A stretch of 57,436 bases of DNA from an uncultured Acidobacteriia bacterium (GTDB lineage Bacteria; Acidobacteriota; Terriglobia; Bryobacterales; Bryobacteraceae), in assembly GCA_903881085.1 (NCBI GenBank), contig CAIRSA010000503.1, positions 1-57,436 on the forward strand. The letters are read 5' to 3'. The translations under genes and the position numbers were made by a program. A model generated the notes under the pieces. It did not search any database, was not told the origin of the DNA, and was given only the letters and a program-made list of their open reading frames with translations. Below, in pieces: positions 26,278 through 36,845 of this stretch. Each line of letters starts with the position of its first letter. Positions within the stretch are counted from its first letter, which is position 1.

Positions 26278-27527
26278 ACGGCGATCCCGTGCACTGCTTT
26301 CGCCCGCAAGAACCGGGCCACGGTCGAAAGCAGTTCATCCGATTGCACAGGTTTCGGCACAAACCCCTGCATGCCTGCCTCCCGCGATAACGCCCGGTAT
26401 TCACTGGAAGAATTCGCAGTAAATGCCAGAATCGGAATGCTGTCGTAAGCGTGGCTCAGACGAATCTGTTTCGCCGCCTCAATTCCAGTCATCACCGGCA
26501 TTTGCAAATCCATGAGGATCAGGTCATATTTCTTTCGCGATACAGCCTCAATCCCTTCAGGCCCGCTACTGGCGCAGTCCACTTTATATCTGCCGCGGTC
26601 CAGAATGTGCCGTACCACTTTCTGCGCTACTTCATTGTCTTCCACAACAAGGATATTCGCCGGCACATGATCGATCGAAAGCACGTTCGGCGAATCCGTT
26701 TCCTGGTGCTCGGAAAGCCTCACGGGAATCGTAAACGAGAAGTTGCTGCCGACGCCTGGCGTGCTCTCTCCAGACAGCGTTCCACCCATCAGACTCACCA
26801 GCTTCTGTGACAGAGCTAGCCCCAGCCCCAACCCCGCATACCCGCGGGACAGTCCGCTCTCCAACTGCCGGAAAGAGTCGAAAATCACACCCATTTGCTC
26901 ATTGTAAATGCCGATCCCGGTATCTCGCACAGCCACCGTGAGGGAAATCCCACCCGCTGGATTTGTGTCGACCGACGCGCAGACTTCAACATCTCCTTGC
27001 GCGGTGAACTTGATGGCGTTGCTGAGCAGATGCCCCATCACCTGGCGCAGGTGAACCGCGTCTCCCACTACCACCTCAGGAAGATGCTCGTCCAAAGTGC
27101 AAAACAGATTCAGCCCTTTGTCGTCGGCCTTAAGAATGTGCTCAATCACGGTAGACCGAATCGTCTGCGCCAGATGGAACTCTTCCTCGTCGATACTGAC
27201 ATTTCCGGCCGCGAGGGCCGAATACTCCAGGGTTGCGTTCAGAATTTCAAACAGGTTTTCCGCGCACAATCTGGTCGCCGTTGCGAATTCGCGCTGTTCA
27301 CCATCCAGCGAGGTCTCCAGCAACAGATCCGTCATACCCAGAATGCCGCTCAAAGGGGTACGAATCTCGTGATTCAGGCTGGTTAGGAAGTGGACCTTGA
27401 GTTTGGAAAACTCGTCCTCCTTCTCTGGAGCTTCCCGCCCGCTGCCCGCTGCCGACATAACCACCCCAGGTGCCGTCATGATCCCCGCCTCTACCACCGA
27501 TGTCTCGTATTGGCCGCCTGCCGTCAT
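26274..27527 (-). CDS. Hybrid histidine kinase with C-terminal receiver domain
   Basis: 417 residues. It begins with a short non-conserved stretch, then HisKA (HFLTSLNHEIRTPLSGILGM, His53), an ATPase domain (HLLSNAIKFTAQGD, VRDTGIGI, GYAGLGLGLALSQKLV) and a receiver (ILVVEDNEVAQKV, phosphoacceptor Asp in LILMDLQMPVMTG). There is no sensor or membrane segment, so input must come from a partner or another component. The layout suggests a phosphorelay member that passes phosphate to an Hpt protein encoded elsewhere. Confidence 0.92.
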   Translation of the reverse strand: MTAGGQYETSVVEAGIMTAPGVVMSAAGSGREAPEKEDEFSKLKVHFLTSLNHEIRTPLSGILGMTDLLLETSLDGEQREFATATRLCAENLFEILNATLEYSALAAGNVSIDEEEFHLAQTIRSTVIEHILKADDKGLNLFCTLDEHLPEVVVGDAVHLRQVMGHLLSNAIKFTAQGDVEVCASVDTNPAGGISLTVAVRDTGIGIYNEQMGVIFDSFRQLESGLSRGYAGLGLGLALSQKLVSLMGGTLSGESTPGVGSNFSFTIPVRLSEHQETDSPNVLSIDHVPANILVVEDNEVAQKVVRHILDRGRYKVDCASSGPEGIEAVSRKKYDLILMDLQMPVMTGIEAAKQIRLSHAYDSIPILAFTANSSSEYRALSREAGMQGFVPKPVQSDELLSTVARFLRAKAVHGIAV

Positions 27528-27569
27528 ACTAGTTCATCGGCAGGCTAGCCCACGGAGTTTAGTTAATTT

Positions 27570-28436
27570 CTAATCTTCACTGCCCCAAATATTGGTGATT
27601 GCCCCCAACGGGCTCTTTTCGTCCCCACCGCTACGGGCTGGCGCCAGTTCCCGCCGCATCCGCTCCAGCGTCATGCTCTGCACAATCACCTTGCCGGGGC
27701 CCGTCATTGTCGCCAGAAACAACCCTTCCCCGCCGAAGATTGCCGTCCGGATGCCGCCGGCAAGTTGAATGTCGTATGCCACCGACTCATCGAACGCCAC
27801 CAGGCACCCCGGATCCACCTGCAACATCTCCCCCGGTTGCAGAGTGAACTCCACAAAATCGCCTCCACCGTGTATAAACACAGCGCCTGGCCCTGTTATC
27901 TTCTCTAAAATGAACCCCTCGCCGCCAAACAACCCTGCTCCGAGTTTCTTCACAAACGCAATGTTCAACTGCGCGCTCGATTGAGCGCAAATGAATCCAT
28001 CCCGCTGCACCAGGATCGTCTGCCCAGCCTTCAACTCAAAGGATTGAATATGCCCCGGATAGGAACCGGCAAACCCCACTTCACCATTCCCCGAGGAATA
28101 GAAATACGTGAGAAACAGGCTCTCACCCATCACTTTACGCTTCAGCGCGCCCCAGATCTTCTCGCCGATCGTGTTTCCGCTCATGCGAGTTTCCCAGGTA
28201 ACATTCGCCGTCTTGTACACCATCTTGCCGGCTTCCGCGTAAACCTCTTGCCCCGGCTTCAATTTCATCCGGATCACCTGCAGATTACTGCCTTGAATCG
28301 TATATTCGAGTGGCTCAACCGCAGGCGCAGGAGCCGGCGTGATCGCCCCACCGCCCCCGCCGAGTTGCTGCCCGCAGGAAGTACAGAAACGCGCTTCGTC
28401 CGGCACGCGTCCACCGCAATTAGTACAAAATGCCAT
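27570..28436 (-). CDS. Zinc-ribbon plus AIM24/TIGR00266 family protein
   Basis: 288 residues. An N-terminal zinc ribbon (FCTNCGGRVPDEARFCTSCG; Cys 4, 7, 18, 21) and a Pro/Ala linker precede an AIM24-type double beta-helix domain: YTIQGSNLQVIRMKLKPGQ, VYAEAGKMVYKTANV, EKITGPGAVFIHGGGDFVEF, LATMTGPGKVIVQSMTL. AIM24-like proteins are widespread; the yeast member is mitochondrial, but bacterial roles are unknown. It is divergent from the TIGR03437 protein gene. Confidence 0.88.
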   Translation of the reverse strand: MAFCTNCGGRVPDEARFCTSCGQQLGGGGGAITPAPAPAVEPLEYTIQGSNLQVIRMKLKPGQEVYAEAGKMVYKTANVTWETRMSGNTIGEKIWGALKRKVMGESLFLTYFYSSGNGEVGFAGSYPGHIQSFELKAGQTILVQRDGFICAQSSAQLNIAFVKKLGAGLFGGEGFILEKITGPGAVFIHGGGDFVEFTLQPGEMLQVDPGCLVAFDESVAYDIQLAGGIRTAIFGGEGLFLATMTGPGKVIVQSMTLERMRRELAPARSGGDEKSPLGAITNIWGSED

Positions 28437-28489
28437 AAGTTAATAGCTCTCCTAGTGGTTAGAATGGGTTTAGAAACTGTACCTTAATT

Positions 28490-31330
28490 ATGACGAAGCT
28501 TGCATGTGCCTTGTTCCTCGCTTTCCTGACAGCAGTCACGTCCTTGGCCCGCACCGATCCGGCCATTTGCGGATCTCACGCCGCGCGTGCCCAGGAAGAG
28601 ATGTTCCTCCATCGCAGGGCATTACTCGAAAGGGCCAAATTGGGTCCGCGCGCTGCCGCAGCGCCCGCCACCAGCCATGATTCCGGCAACATTGTTGTGC
28701 TGGAATCAGCCGACGGCGTGCTTGCCAAACGCAATAGTTTCAATCTGGACACCTACACGTTGCGCTTTCAGTTGGCGGCCGGCCAATATAAGTACGACGT
28801 CCGGCCAGGAGGGTTCGACGCCAATGCGGCGACGGGCGGGACCTATGCCGCCGGCCTGGGCGACGATGACTCGCGCCAATTCACGCTGCCCTTCCCCTTC
28901 ACTTTTTTCGGTGTGACTTATAACAGCGTCTTTTTGAACTCCGATGGCAACCTCACGTTCGGGGAGGGCGACAGCGCCACAGCCGATCGTAGCCTTGGAC
29001 GCATGATTGCAGGCCCGCCGCGGATTTCGCCGCAATACGAAGACCTCGATCCATCTCGTTCGGGAAGGGGCGTTCATGTGCTGGCCGATTCGACGCGCTG
29101 GGTGGCAACGTGGAATGTGGTGCCCGAATACACTGACTCGGGAGTGGGAAACCTGCAGACATTTCAGGTCATTCTATACCCCGATGGGAAGATCGAATTC
29201 TCATACAGCGGCGCCGCGCCAAGTGCTGCGGTGGTAGGAATCGCGCCGGGCCGGCTTCAGGGTTCTTCGTCGCTCGCTTCGTTTTTGAATTCCCCGTCCA
29301 CCGGATATACCTCGGCAGTGGCCGAGCGGTTCGGCGGCACGGACGAAATCGATCTGGTTACCGCCGCGCAAAAGGTCTTCGAAACACATGAGGACACCTA
29401 CGACTACCTGGTGTTCTATAACACGCTGGGCGTTCAGCTCCCGGGTGCCGTGGCGCAGTACACGCCGGTGCGAAACTCGCGCACGGGCATGGGCGACCCG
29501 CAGGTGGACGATGGCCTCGAGTATGGTTCTCCACGCCGCCTGCAGGGAGTGATGAACATGTCCTCCATGGACCAATATCCGAACAATCCCAACGGCGTCG
29601 TACCGCTCCGATCCTTCACTGGCGACACACCGTTGACGATTCTGGGCCACGAGGCCGGACACATGTTCCTTGCCTATGTGAGCGTGCGTGAACCGGAGGC
29701 TCCCAGAGCAAAGCCCATGCTGACCTCCGATTTGTTCCATTGGAGCTTCCGCTTCAACACCGAAGCCTCAGTCCTCTCGGGCAATCGGATTGCTGATAAC
29801 GGCCTCGACGCCTTCCAGCGATTCACTACCACTGCCACTGTGGAGGCTTACTCCCCACTCGACCAATATCTTATGGGCCTGCGCCAACCCGAGGAGGTGC
29901 CACCGACATTTTACGTGAAGGACCCCGTGCCCTCCAGCGTGCTCATCAGACTCCCGCAAGTGGGCGTTAGCTTCAACGGCACACGCCGCGATGTTACCAT
30001 CGAAGAAATCGTCGCCACCGAGGGCCGCCGACGGCCTGATGCAACCGTTTCGCAGCGCCTGTTTCGGTTCGCATTCGTTCTGATTGTACCTGCGGGGACC
30101 ACGCCGGCAGACGCGCAGTTGCAGCAGATCGAAACCTATCGCAGCAATTTCGAAACTGCTTTCGCCAAATATGCTGGAGGCCGGGCCACAGCGGACACGT
30201 CGCTCAAGAAGAGCACGCGGCTATCTTTATGGCCAATGAGCGGCGTGCTCTCGGGAAAGTCGATTACAGCAACGGTTACGCGCTCCCAGAAGGACTCTAC
30301 ACCTCTCAGCTTTTCCATTTCGGCGCCGAAGGGTGTAGCCGACGTCCCGGGCGCCGTCGTTATTCCGGCCGGCGCCACTCAGGCGTCGTTCACCGTACGC
30401 GGACTCCGCGCCGGAGTCGAAGAGTTTTCGTTTACGCCTTCCGACCCCGGATACGAAAATACGCTCTCGCGGGTGCAGGTGATGGATGGGGCGGCTCCTG
30501 GCTTCGCATTATCGCTGGTCAGCGGCGATCAACAGGTGGTCAATACCGGAAAGGCACTCACCGCCCCGGTCGTAGCCAGGTTATCGGACGTCAATCATGT
30601 CCCATATCCCGGCGTGCGCGTCAGTGCCGCTGTAACAACCGGCGGGACGCTTGACCAGGGATCGCAATTGACCGATGAGAATGGTTTGGTGAGCTTCAAA
30701 TGGAGTCCAGGCACAGGTGCACTGAATGAGCTGACACTGACCCCGGATAGCGCTTCTCCAGTTGTGGCTGTCGCCTTAAGCAAACCCGCCTTCACCCAGA
30801 GCGGGTTGCTGAATGCGGCGTCATTCCAACCCTCGATTGCGCCCGGATCTATCGCCACGTTGTTTGGAACGAATCTGGCAGGTGCACAAATCGCCGTGGG
30901 CGGCGTTTCCGCGCAAGTCTTTTACTCGTCCAACCGGCAGATCAACTTCCTGATTCCGGCCAGCCTGCCCTCAGGCGCGGTGGATTTCGGTGTAGCAAAC
31001 GCTGCCGGAGTTTCACCGGCCGTGAAGATTAATCTGGTTGCATTGGCGCCGGGGATCTTCTTCGATGCGGCATCGGGCTTTGGTGCTGTCATCGATCGGG
31101 GTCAGCGGGTGTTTGAAGTGTATGCCACCGGCTTCGCACCCGGGCAAACCGTTGAAGCAGATGCCGGTGGAGTTCCAGCTCAAGTTCTGTATAGCGGTTC
31201 GGCGCCAGGGTTCCCCGGCCTGATGCAGGTTAACATTCAAGTAGCAAACAGCGTGGCCTCCGGCGCGCAGAATCTGCTTCTGCGCACCGGAGGCCAATCC
31301 AGCAATACGGTCAAGATCAAGGTGAACTGA
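28490..31330 (+). CDS. Secreted zincin-like protein with Ig-like and TIGR03437 C-terminal modules
   Basis: 946 residues with signal peptide (LACALFLAFLTAVTSLA). Residues about 90-280 form a beta-rich domain with FPFTFFGVTYNSVFLNSD. A zinc-metallopeptidase-like motif TILGHEAGHMFLAYV (His387, Glu388, His391) follows. Around 590-770 there are Ig-like modules, and the C-terminus (from QSGLLNAASFQPSIAPGSI) is the TIGR03437 module typical of Solibacter exported proteins (VQVNIQVAN-type ending present as MQVNIQVANSV). The HExxH pattern is written HEAGH, so an active zinc site is possible. The third ligand is not certain. The gene abuts the convergent NHL gene without a gap. Confidence 0.72.
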   Translation: MTKLACALFLAFLTAVTSLARTDPAICGSHAARAQEEMFLHRRALLERAKLGPRAAAAPATSHDSGNIVVLESADGVLAKRNSFNLDTYTLRFQLAAGQYKYDVRPGGFDANAATGGTYAAGLGDDDSRQFTLPFPFTFFGVTYNSVFLNSDGNLTFGEGDSATADRSLGRMIAGPPRISPQYEDLDPSRSGRGVHVLADSTRWVATWNVVPEYTDSGVGNLQTFQVILYPDGKIEFSYSGAAPSAAVVGIAPGRLQGSSSLASFLNSPSTGYTSAVAERFGGTDEIDLVTAAQKVFETHEDTYDYLVFYNTLGVQLPGAVAQYTPVRNSRTGMGDPQVDDGLEYGSPRRLQGVMNMSSMDQYPNNPNGVVPLRSFTGDTPLTILGHEAGHMFLAYVSVREPEAPRAKPMLTSDLFHWSFRFNTEASVLSGNRIADNGLDAFQRFTTTATVEAYSPLDQYLMGLRQPEEVPPTFYVKDPVPSSVLIRLPQVGVSFNGTRRDVTIEEIVATEGRRRPDATVSQRLFRFAFVLIVPAGTTPADAQLQQIETYRSNFETAFAKYAGGRATADTSLKKSTRLSLWPMSGVLSGKSITATVTRSQKDSTPLSFSISAPKGVADVPGAVVIPAGATQASFTVRGLRAGVEEFSFTPSDPGYENTLSRVQVMDGAAPGFALSLVSGDQQVVNTGKALTAPVVARLSDVNHVPYPGVRVSAAVTTGGTLDQGSQLTDENGLVSFKWSPGTGALNELTLTPDSASPVVAVALSKPAFTQSGLLNAASFQPSIAPGSIATLFGTNLAGAQIAVGGVSAQVFYSSNRQINFLIPASLPSGAVDFGVANAAGVSPAVKINLVALAPGIFFDAASGFGAVIDRGQRVFEVYATGFAPGQTVEADAGGVPAQVLYSGSAPGFPGLMQVNIQVANSVASGAQNLLLRTGGQSSNTVKIKVN

Positions 31331-34300
31331 CTATTGCTTCACGGCGATGGTGGTGGTAATGCGGCCGCCAGATGTGTTCTGGTTACTGGGAATACTATCC
31401 ACCGTAATCGCTACCGGGACTGCTGCGCCAGGCGGTACAAGATCCGGGACAATGAGGTTCAGCTGGAACAATCCGACGAACCCCGGAGTAAGTCCGGCAT
31501 AGATGATCTGCGCGTCTGTTAGGATCGATGTTCCGATCACAACAAACGGCTTTTGATTCATTTTAACAGCAGCAGTAGGCGGCATATCGTCAGATTGATT
31601 GGGTGAGATTTGGCCAAAACCGAGACCATAAATCGTGATTGCCTTGCTGCGCGCAATCTGAGTCAACGAAGTGTTGAGCGTGACCCCATCGTCATTTTGA
31701 GCCAGCACCTGCCCGGTTCCGGTGCCGCTGTAGGTGAGAAAACCTGGCGTTGCCGTGGCCATATTAACCGTTCCGGCGGCATACAACAGACCGGTTGAGG
31801 CTTGCAAAACCTCTATACTCATTGTTCCTGAGCTAGGAGCGGAATATGGCACCTGGAAGTTAATTTGAGTTGGGGATACATAATACAGCGGCACCGGGTT
31901 TCCGTTGAGCGTAACTTGAACATCCGCAAGCACACGCGGAGTTGGGTAGCCGCCATAGGCGGCGGTGTTCTTGCCGAAGGTTGCTCCCGTTGTCGGGAAG
32001 AGAGAGGCAATCAGTCCGGGCGAAAGCGGCCTGGTCAAATAGCTCGCCGCATTCACAGCCCGATCGATATTTGGGAAATAGAACCCAACTCGATTGGTGG
32101 AATCGGCGATCAGCAGGTTACCGAAAGCATCCAGTGCCACAGCCAACGGGAAGATCGCACCGATCGCGGTTTCCGCTTGCGGATTGATGGATAGCAGATC
32201 GAAGCGAGGATAGCGCAAGGCGCGGTTGTTAGACGGATCGGTCACCCAGATCTCGCCGGTCTGCTGACTAACCGCTATGCCTTGAGGACTGCGCAACCTG
32301 TCGTTCACGCTCAAGCCGGTGACAACTGAAATGGCGGGACTCGGATCGTTGCTCGCCGTCACCACGTGGTTATAGATCAATATCCGGCCATTCCCGGTAT
32401 CGCAAACATAAAGCCGGTCGTCGCTGTCGACGGCCATGTGCATCGGCGTATTCATTCGATTGTCTGCTGCGGAGGCAGCACTGGTTGAAAAATCCGCCTG
32501 TCCGACTACAATCGTTGCCTGCATACCAGTGCTAAAATCGCCGCCTGCTGGCTTGCGGAACAGCAGTACCCGGTTATGGAAACGGTCAGATACAAGCAAA
32601 TGCCCGTCCACGGAAAACGCAATCCCCGTTGGCGCCCCCATGGTAGTGCGAGTCGCAACCGGAGTGGTAAAGTTATAGCTCGATTGCCCGATCAAAAGGT
32701 TCGCATGGGGAATGCTGACTTGGGGCACGCTGAAATCGGGCTTCGGGAAGCGCAACACGCGTCCATTGCCTGAATCGGCGACCCACACATTGCCCGCCGT
32801 ATCCACTGCAACTCCGACCGGGGCAAACAAGCCTGTATCGTTGGGCTGATTGCGGTCGTTTGCGGGGGCATTGATCTGGCTGTGCGATAAATCCAACTGA
32901 CCAATGACGTAATCGGCAGAATCGCCTGGCTTCACTTTGCGGGCGTCCTTAAATCCGAGAATGCGATTGTTGTAGTATCGGCGATGTAAAGCCGCGGCGG
33001 ATCGGAACTCTGATCTACCACCACGCCACCGCTTGGAGAATAAGTCGCAGTCGAACCGGCTGTGTAAACTTGGCCGCTATATATATATAACTCCCGGCCT
33101 TCCACAAGATTGGGAGCATTCAGGTTAAACGCAACCTGTCCAAATACGTTGGTGGCGCTGCCAAGCGCAGGCGATCCGGTTCCCTGTTGCGGAATCACGA
33201 TCACTCGATTGTTTCCGCTATCTGCCAGATAAACATCCGTTCCGGCAACGAAGGCCGCAGCCGGACTCAAATAGGTGGTTGCCGAAGCTTCCTTCTGCGG
33301 ACGCGGCGCCTGGGTTGTTATATCGATCTGCGGGGAAAGCAGATCGGGCTGTCCGAATACCGCCTTTGCCGCCGGAGAAGGCTGATCGGTTGTCTCCGCG
33401 GCCCAGGTGTCGTAGGGATCAAAACGCAGGATCCGGTTCAGTAGCCCGTCCGCGACGAATAGATTGTTATTTAAAACAAAGAGCCCGGACGGATTCGCGA
33501 TGAACCATTGGTTAGGCAGTGGCCGCGAAGGTTGCCCCTGCGGCACGGGCGCAACCACACCAACAATGCGCGAGGCGTCCTTTCCGTTCCGGAAGGGCGG
33601 TTCGTATACCAGCACCCGTTGATAGCCGTCGGCAACGAATAACCGGCCGGCCGCATCCATCGCCAACGCTGCGGGCTGGTACATGCCCGTCTTGCGCTGC
33701 TGAACAGGCGGGAGCAGAACAGTTCCGGCGATCAAGGGATCCTTGCTCGAAAAATCAGGCTGTCCCAAAACAAGGTCCGCGGCAGGTGAGTTGCCGGTCA
33801 GATTAGCCGCGGGATAGCGCAGTACGCGATTATTGGCCGGGTCAGTGAACCACAAATTGCCGGCTGTATCGAACATAAGAGACGTCACCAGGGCCGAACC
33901 GTTCGAGGCGCAGCAGGTCCAAATCGATTTCTCGCTGGGCTTATTATTGATGTCACCCAGATTCGGGTTGCGCGAGGTGAGGGAAATCTGACCGATGATC
34001 ATATCGGGTTGAATAATGTCTCCGCTTTGCTGGGCGGGTTTCGGATACCGCAGGATTCGATTGTTTCCCGTATCCACCACATACAGGTTTCCGTTTTTAT
34101 CCACCGCTAGACCTGTCGGCGAATTCAAGCCAGTGGGGTCGCTGGAACCCTGTATCGGGCCGCTGGCTAGCGTTGAGCTCTTATCTTTCTGGCCGATGAC
34201 AATATCGGCGAAACTTCCGTTCGGAGCCTTGCCATTTTTCCAGCCCATGACGCGATTATTGTTGGTGTCTGCCACATACAATATCGGCGGGGTAACACTT

Positions 34301-34503
34301 ACGTCAACCGCGACGGCTTGGGGTCCATATAACTCCCGGCCTTCCGCCAAGTTGGGAGAAGTGGTTGTGATCTTTAAATTCGCCTGCCCAAACGCACGTG
34401 TGGGAATAGGATTCAGCGTGACCTGGCCCATGCCGGCGGGCGCCACGGCCAGCACCAAAGCAACCAAGACAGAAATGTTATGACGAGATACAAGTTTGTT
34501 CAT
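31331..34503 (-). pseudogene. NHL beta-propeller / TIGR03437 secreted protein, split by a frameshift
   Basis: Two adjacent reading frames form one protein of about 1057 residues. The first part starts at 34503 (signal peptide ISVLVALVLAVAPAGMGQ) and holds six or so NHL-like repeats such as VADTNNNRVMGW and YVVDTGNNRILRYPKP. At 32966-32976 the sequence reads ADTT then loses frame; one extra A in ACAACAAT restores NNRILGFKDARKVKPG, the expected repeat. The second part goes on with more NHL repeats, then a TIGR03437 module (SPGLIASLFPTTG, VSPTQINFQVP). Two long repeats share the PNL[A/V]EGRELY segment. If read literally, the first frame ends at 32932 and the second begins at 32935 with a GTG. 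Either a real mutation or a base-calling error could explain it. Confidence 0.8.
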
Positions 34504-34626
34504 AGGGTTTTTGGGAGGGCGCGGGAACCATCCTACACTTGAAAGTACCATATCAGACGCGGACCTAACCAGTACCTCTTATCGGGCCTCATATCCACTA
34601 TCGGCAATTTGATGTAAAATCTTGAG

Positions 34627-35016
34627 ATGAATCGCAGAAAGTCCATCACCGCAGTTGCCGCCGCGACCATCTCCTCCACCATACCGGCAGCCGCGGCAAG
34701 CGCCGGCATCCAGCTCCATGTCGATCTGAATGTGGACCCTTCCAAGGAAAAGGAGCTACTCAAAAACTTTGCTTCTACGTTTCAGCCAACCATCAAAAAG
34801 CAGCCAGGATTTATTGAAGTAAAATTGATGAAACTGCGCACTGTGGCAAAGGGTGTGGGTCCCGTGAACACGAACTTCCGACTGCTCATCAGCTTTCAGA
34901 ATGAAGATCAGCGCCAGAAATGGGTCGCCAGCGACGACCACCAGAAAGTGTGGCCGTCAATCGAAAAGACCTTACGAGGAGAGAAACTCAGCGCGGTACT
35001 CTTCGATTTGGCGTAA
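34627..35016 (+). CDS. Exported ABM-like (dimeric alpha-beta barrel) small protein
   Basis: 129 residues with an RRKSITAVAAATI leader that may be Tat-type. The body (IQLHVDLNVDPSKEKELLKN, FASTFQPTIKKQPGFIEVKL, NFRLLISFQNEDQRQKWV) follows the ABM/heme-degrading ferredoxin-like pattern of a short beta-alpha-beta-beta-alpha-beta unit. Function unknown; members range from monooxygenases to non-enzymatic proteins. It is upstream of the PEGA kinase on the same strand by 26 bases, but its linkage to it is not assured. Confidence 0.7.
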   Translation: MNRRKSITAVAAATISSTIPAAAASAGIQLHVDLNVDPSKEKELLKNFASTFQPTIKKQPGFIEVKLMKLRTVAKGVGPVNTNFRLLISFQNEDQRQKWVASDDHQKVWPSIEKTLRGEKLSAVLFDLA

Positions 35017-35042
35017 ATCCCTGTTACAATTGATACAATCCA

Positions 35043-36836
35043 ATGCAGAGAATTGGCCGTTATGAGGTAATCGGCGAGCTCGGACGAGGGGCAATGGGAG
35101 TGGTCTACAGGGCCCAGGATCCAGCCATCGGACGCACCGTCGCCATCAAAACCATCCGGCTTTCGGACTTCAGCGATCCGGCAGAAAACTCCCGCCTCCG
35201 CGATCGCCTGTTCCGCGAAGCACAATCGGCCGGCATACTCTCGCATCCGGGCATTGTCACGATCTACGACATTGCGGAAGAAGGCGGATTCGCCTACATT
35301 TTCATGGAGTATGTCTCCGGGCCAACGCTCGAAAAGATCCTCTCCGACCCAATTCCGCCTAAGCAGGATTTCGTAATCGACACCCTGCGCCAGGTAGCCG
35401 CCGCGCTCGATTATGCCCACAAAAAGGGCATCGTCCATCGCGACATCAAGCCCGCCAACATTATGGTTCACGAGGACGGCACGCCTAAAATCGCCGACTT
35501 CGGCGTGGCCAAGATGCTGTCGCAGAACATGACACAGGTAGGCGCCATTATGGGAACGCCTAACTACATGGCGCCTGAACAGGTCCAGGGCAAGCCAGTG
35601 GACGGCCGCGCTGACCAGTTTTCCCTGGCCGTTATCGCCTACGAAATCCTGACCGGCGAGAAGCCCTTCGCCGCGGAATCCCTGCCGACCCTCCTTTTCA
35701 AGCTGGTTGCCGAGGATCCGCCGCTGCCGCACCGGATTAACCCCACGCTGCCGAAGGAAGTGAATCCGGTCATCCTCAAGGCGATGGCCAAGACCAATAC
35801 CGGACGCTACGCCAACTGCCTGGAGTTCATTGCGGCGTTGGAGTTGGCGCTGGTAAACCGCCCGGATTGGCAGCCGATGACCGCCGGAACAAGCCAAAGC
35901 ATCCCGACCGCCGCGCCCACCAACATTCCTACCGGCCAGCATCAGACCGCGACGCAACCGCAACCGCGTGTCGCACCACCGGCACCGCCGATGGTGAATA
36001 CCCCGTTACCGGGCACCATGCGCCAGCCGGTAACGCCTCCGCCACCCCCTCCGCCGCCGCAGCCTCAAGTGCAGGTGCCGATCGTTCCCGGTCCGCCGCC
36101 GCCGCGGGTGCAGCCACAACAGCCAAAAAGCAACAACGGGATGAAGACGCTGGTGGCAGCACTTTTCTCGATCATCGTTGTCGGTGGGCTGATCTTCGGG
36201 CTACTTTCTCTGCTGGAGCGCAAGAAGAACGCAGAGACGCCGATTCAGCAGCCCGAGCAGCCGCCGGCCGCGGAAGCGGAGAAAAAGCCCTCGCCATCCG
36301 GCAAGAAGGACTCAGACAATCAGTCCGGCGGAACGACGCCCCCGGCGCCTGCGGACCGGCCAGAGGCAACCTTGCCCGCCGTGCGGCGAGAAACAGAGAA
36401 CAGTCCGGCCACGCCACTGTCCAAGGGCGATTATGTAGTCCGTGTAAATACCAATCCGCCTGGTGCCAAGGTTGTTTTCGACACCAGCCAGTCCTGCACC
36501 AGTCCGTGCATTTACGAGCTTCCCGTCGGCCGGCACACCATTTCCACGGTGCTTGATGGTTATGGTACGGCGTTCCGGATCTTCGAACTGCCGCGAGACT
36601 CGACTGTTAACATCGATCTTCCCAAGCCCTCAGGAACGCTCATGATCAGCTCCACGCCTTCCGGAGCATCCATCTTTATCGACGGACAGGAGCGCTCTGA
36701 GAAAACGCCGGCCGTGATCAAGCTGCCAGTTGGCAGGGTGAAACTCCGCGTGACCAAAGAAGGGCTTGCGGCGAAAGAAACAACCGTTGAAATCAAAGAC
36801 GGCGGCAACCCCGAAATCCATATCAACTGGGAATAA
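35043..36836 (+). CDS. Membrane Ser/Thr protein kinase with C-terminal PEGA domains
   Basis: 597 residues. PknB-type kinase domain: GELGRGAMGVVYRA, Lys36, HRDIKPANIM, DFGVAKM and the activation loop GTPNYMAPEQ. A Pro/Gln-rich linker (270-365) leads to one membrane helix (367-392). A Glu/Lys-rich spacer then leads to two PEGA domains (VNTNPPGAKVVFDTSQ and ISSTPSGASIFIDGQE) in the periplasm. The arrangement suggests signal reception on the outside through PEGA domains bound to peptidoglycan, or to a partner. A Cys pair (SCTSPC) in the first PEGA may form a disulfide. Phosphorylation targets are not identifiable here. Confidence 0.93.
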   Translation: MQRIGRYEVIGELGRGAMGVVYRAQDPAIGRTVAIKTIRLSDFSDPAENSRLRDRLFREAQSAGILSHPGIVTIYDIAEEGGFAYIFMEYVSGPTLEKILSDPIPPKQDFVIDTLRQVAAALDYAHKKGIVHRDIKPANIMVHEDGTPKIADFGVAKMLSQNMTQVGAIMGTPNYMAPEQVQGKPVDGRADQFSLAVIAYEILTGEKPFAAESLPTLLFKLVAEDPPLPHRINPTLPKEVNPVILKAMAKTNTGRYANCLEFIAALELALVNRPDWQPMTAGTSQSIPTAAPTNIPTGQHQTATQPQPRVAPPAPPMVNTPLPGTMRQPVTPPPPPPPPQPQVQVPIVPGPPPPRVQPQQPKSNNGMKTLVAALFSIIVVGGLIFGLLSLLERKKNAETPIQQPEQPPAAEAEKKPSPSGKKDSDNQSGGTTPPAPADRPEATLPAVRRETENSPATPLSKGDYVVRVNTNPPGAKVVFDTSQSCTSPCIYELPVGRHTISTVLDGYGTAFRIFELPRDSTVNIDLPKPSGTLMISSTPSGASIFIDGQERSEKTPAVIKLPVGRVKLRVTKEGLAAKETTVEIKDGGNPEIHINWE

Positions 36837-36845
36837 GTGACCTGG

